Under the pieces are notes generated by a model. The model saw only the letters and a program-made list of their open reading frames with translations. It was not told where the DNA came from and ran no database searches. The position numbers and the translations under genes are program-made. This document shows positions 62,858 to 64,000 of a stretch of 64,000 bases of DNA, in pieces. The first letter of the stretch is position 1. Every line of letters starts with the position of its first letter. Source of the stretch: Microbotryomycetes sp. JL201 (lineage: Eukaryota > Basidiomycota > Microbotryomycetes); NCBI GenBank assembly GCA_033819885.1, contig JAQYUZ010000026.1, positions 162,476 through 226,475 of the forward strand, read 5' to 3'.

Positions 62858-63635
62858 AGCACTGCTTGCACTTGCTTGTAAATCAGGAGCATTGCATCGC
62901 GAGCTTTTACGAAAAGTCTGCTTGACTGGACCAAGCGTGCTGGGCTCGATGCTGTCGTCGCTGAGCGGGCTCATTGAAATCTTCTGCAGCTTCTCGGGCG
63001 TCCATTTGCTCATCCAGACGAGCATCTCGTCCTTCACCTGAGGCGAGCCAGCCACTTCGGAAATGGTTTCCTCGATGGCGCCAACCAAACTACAGGTTGA
63101 GAATGGTCACGCATGCCCCAACCATCAAGACTCTGGCAGATAAACCTCACCTTGATTACTGCTGTCGCCAGTCCAATGCCGGCGGCTGCGAAGCAAAGAG
63201 GAGAGACTGATGAGCGAAAATTATCCTCAAACTGTTCATCAATAACTGACCGACGGGGATTGAAGGGACTGCGAGTGCGCCGATGACCGGCACGACAGGC
63301 CCGATGAAAGTCCCTGCCAAAGCTGCTGAGCCTGCGGCTATGAGGGTGTATTTAACTGCACATGGACGTCAGAGGAGTGGTCAGCGGGGCACCGACCGGT
63401 GCATATGCCGAAAGCGGATAGACTGACAGTACCTGACCAATCGCCAAAATACAAACTTCAGGGTGTATCGCAATGTGCCTAGTGCTGTCCTCGTGGTCCA
63501 TCTGGACGGCACGCCAGACGCCGCCGTGCCTTTGACCAGATAGGTCAAATTCGTGCGCAAGGCCGAGCTAGGTTTCGAAGGTGCAGGTCCATGAGCCTGT
63601 TCAGGCGAGGCAGCATGCGCTGCAGCGGCAGCCAT
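62852..63635 (-). CDS. Hypothetical protein with Gly/Ala-rich hydrophobic core
   Basis: Exons 63428-63635, 63251-63355, 63146-63185 and 62852-63089; 591 nt, 196 aa, all phases consistent. Ala-rich start, then LRYTLKFVFWRLVRYFKYT, a hydrophobic Gly/Ala-rich stretch (LAGTFIGPVVPVIGALAVP, and GIGLATAVIK) that could insert into a membrane, then a soluble part with VGAIEETISEVAGSP and VWMSKWTPEKLQ. Not a family I recognise. The frame is open upstream to an ATG at 63809, but that 58-residue extension looks non-coding. The donor of intron 3 is GTTTAT, weak but required for phase. Confidence 0.65.
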
Positions 63636-64000
63636 GGCCGAAAGCCAAGCGGTGACGCGTCGCGACGCGCTCTGACGTAGGTGCGCGCGAATTCGTGCAG
63701 GAATACGCACAGACTCAAATAAATACTCCAACCGAAACAAAGTTGTGGAAGTGTTCAGGTTCAGGTGGCGAGCCGGCCGACGAGGTCGACGCCCGATGCT
63801 CATGTTCATGCTCCAGGCGCAAATGTAGCAGTCACAAAACCGATCCTTGCGTTAGCCTCAGAGGTTGATGGAGTTGTTCTTCCAGCTCTTGGCTCGATGC
63901 GGAGGGTGCTCCCTGATTCTTTTTGCAACAAAACGAATCATGATACACAAAAACAAATCACGAACCCGTCACCCGAAAGAATCCCATTGTCGGAATTGAC
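63636..64000. promoter_or_regulatory. Upstream region of the 62852-63635 gene
   Basis: 365 bp to the window edge. Contains one ACGCGT at 63655-63660, 20 bp before the ATG, within a GC-rich run; a single copy so close to the start is weak evidence for MBF control. Nothing else recognised. Confidence 0.4.

Noticed and set aside
63636-63809. N-terminal extension of the 62852-63635 gene from ATG 63809
   Set aside because: Residues are Arg-rich and irregular, the stretch has promoter-like GC-rich and A/T segments, and the ATG at 63635 gives a normal start.

Overview
The window is nuclear DNA from a fungus, most likely a basidiomycete. Genes sit on both strands 50-600 bp apart, almost all are cut by short introns (mostly 50-80 nt, with CTNAC/CTGAC-like branch sites), and the set is fungal: hybrid histidine kinase, BCK1-type MAP3K, PalI/SUR7 membrane proteins, copper-radical (glyoxal) oxidase, PLAC8 and Ale1-type acyltransferase. 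A compact Pucciniomycotina-like genome would fit, but I cannot fix the species from sequence alone. Gene models below were built by hand by joining exons so that reading phase and family conservation agree; for most of them the summed exon length is a multiple of three. I saw no tRNA, rRNA, CRISPR array or transposon.

Layout. 0-5 kb: 3' part of VAC14 (+), then NOP14 (-). 5-7 kb: an orphan gene (+). 7.2-10.9 kb: GAF-containing hybrid histidine kinase (-), divergent from the SDH assembly factor SDHAF4 (+, 11.2 kb). 11.9-15 kb: hotdog thioesterase (+), ITPase HAM1 (-), clathrin light chain (-). 15.4-19.6 kb: 14-TM MFS transporter (+) and an O-fucosyltransferase-like type II membrane protein (+). 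19.7-22.8 kb: large disordered orphan (-). 23.2-24.8 kb: FHIT-type hydrolase (+) and a small orphan (-). 25.3-30.6 kb: BCK1-like MAP3K (+). 30.6-38.8 kb, all minus: Bin3 RNA-cap methyltransferase, P5C dehydrogenase PUT2, secreted arylsulfotransferase-like protein, ER J-protein ERJ5. 39.4-44.2 kb: orphan (+), flavin monooxygenase (-), SigF/NTF2-like protein (+), PLAC8 protein (-). 44.8-50.1 kb: ABCF ATPase ARB1 (+) and glyoxal oxidase (+). 50.4-58.1 kb: a candidate small secreted protein, a 4-TM SUR7-like protein, MCM6, and a PalI/SUR7 protein, all plus. 59.1-61.4 kb: Ale1-type MBOAT acyltransferase (+). 61.6-63.6 kb: two convergent orphans whose stop codons interlock.

The genes are mostly housekeeping and do not form one pathway. 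NOP14 and ARB1 both serve ribosome biogenesis; the histidine kinase, BCK1 and the two PalI/SUR7-like proteins belong to stress/cell-surface signalling families; glyoxal oxidase, the arylsulfotransferase-like protein and the small secreted candidate are exported. The most unusual signal is in gene structure rather than gene content: at least seven GC-AG introns among roughly 140, several microexons of 9-21 nt, a start codon apparently split by an intron, and many non-consensus donors.
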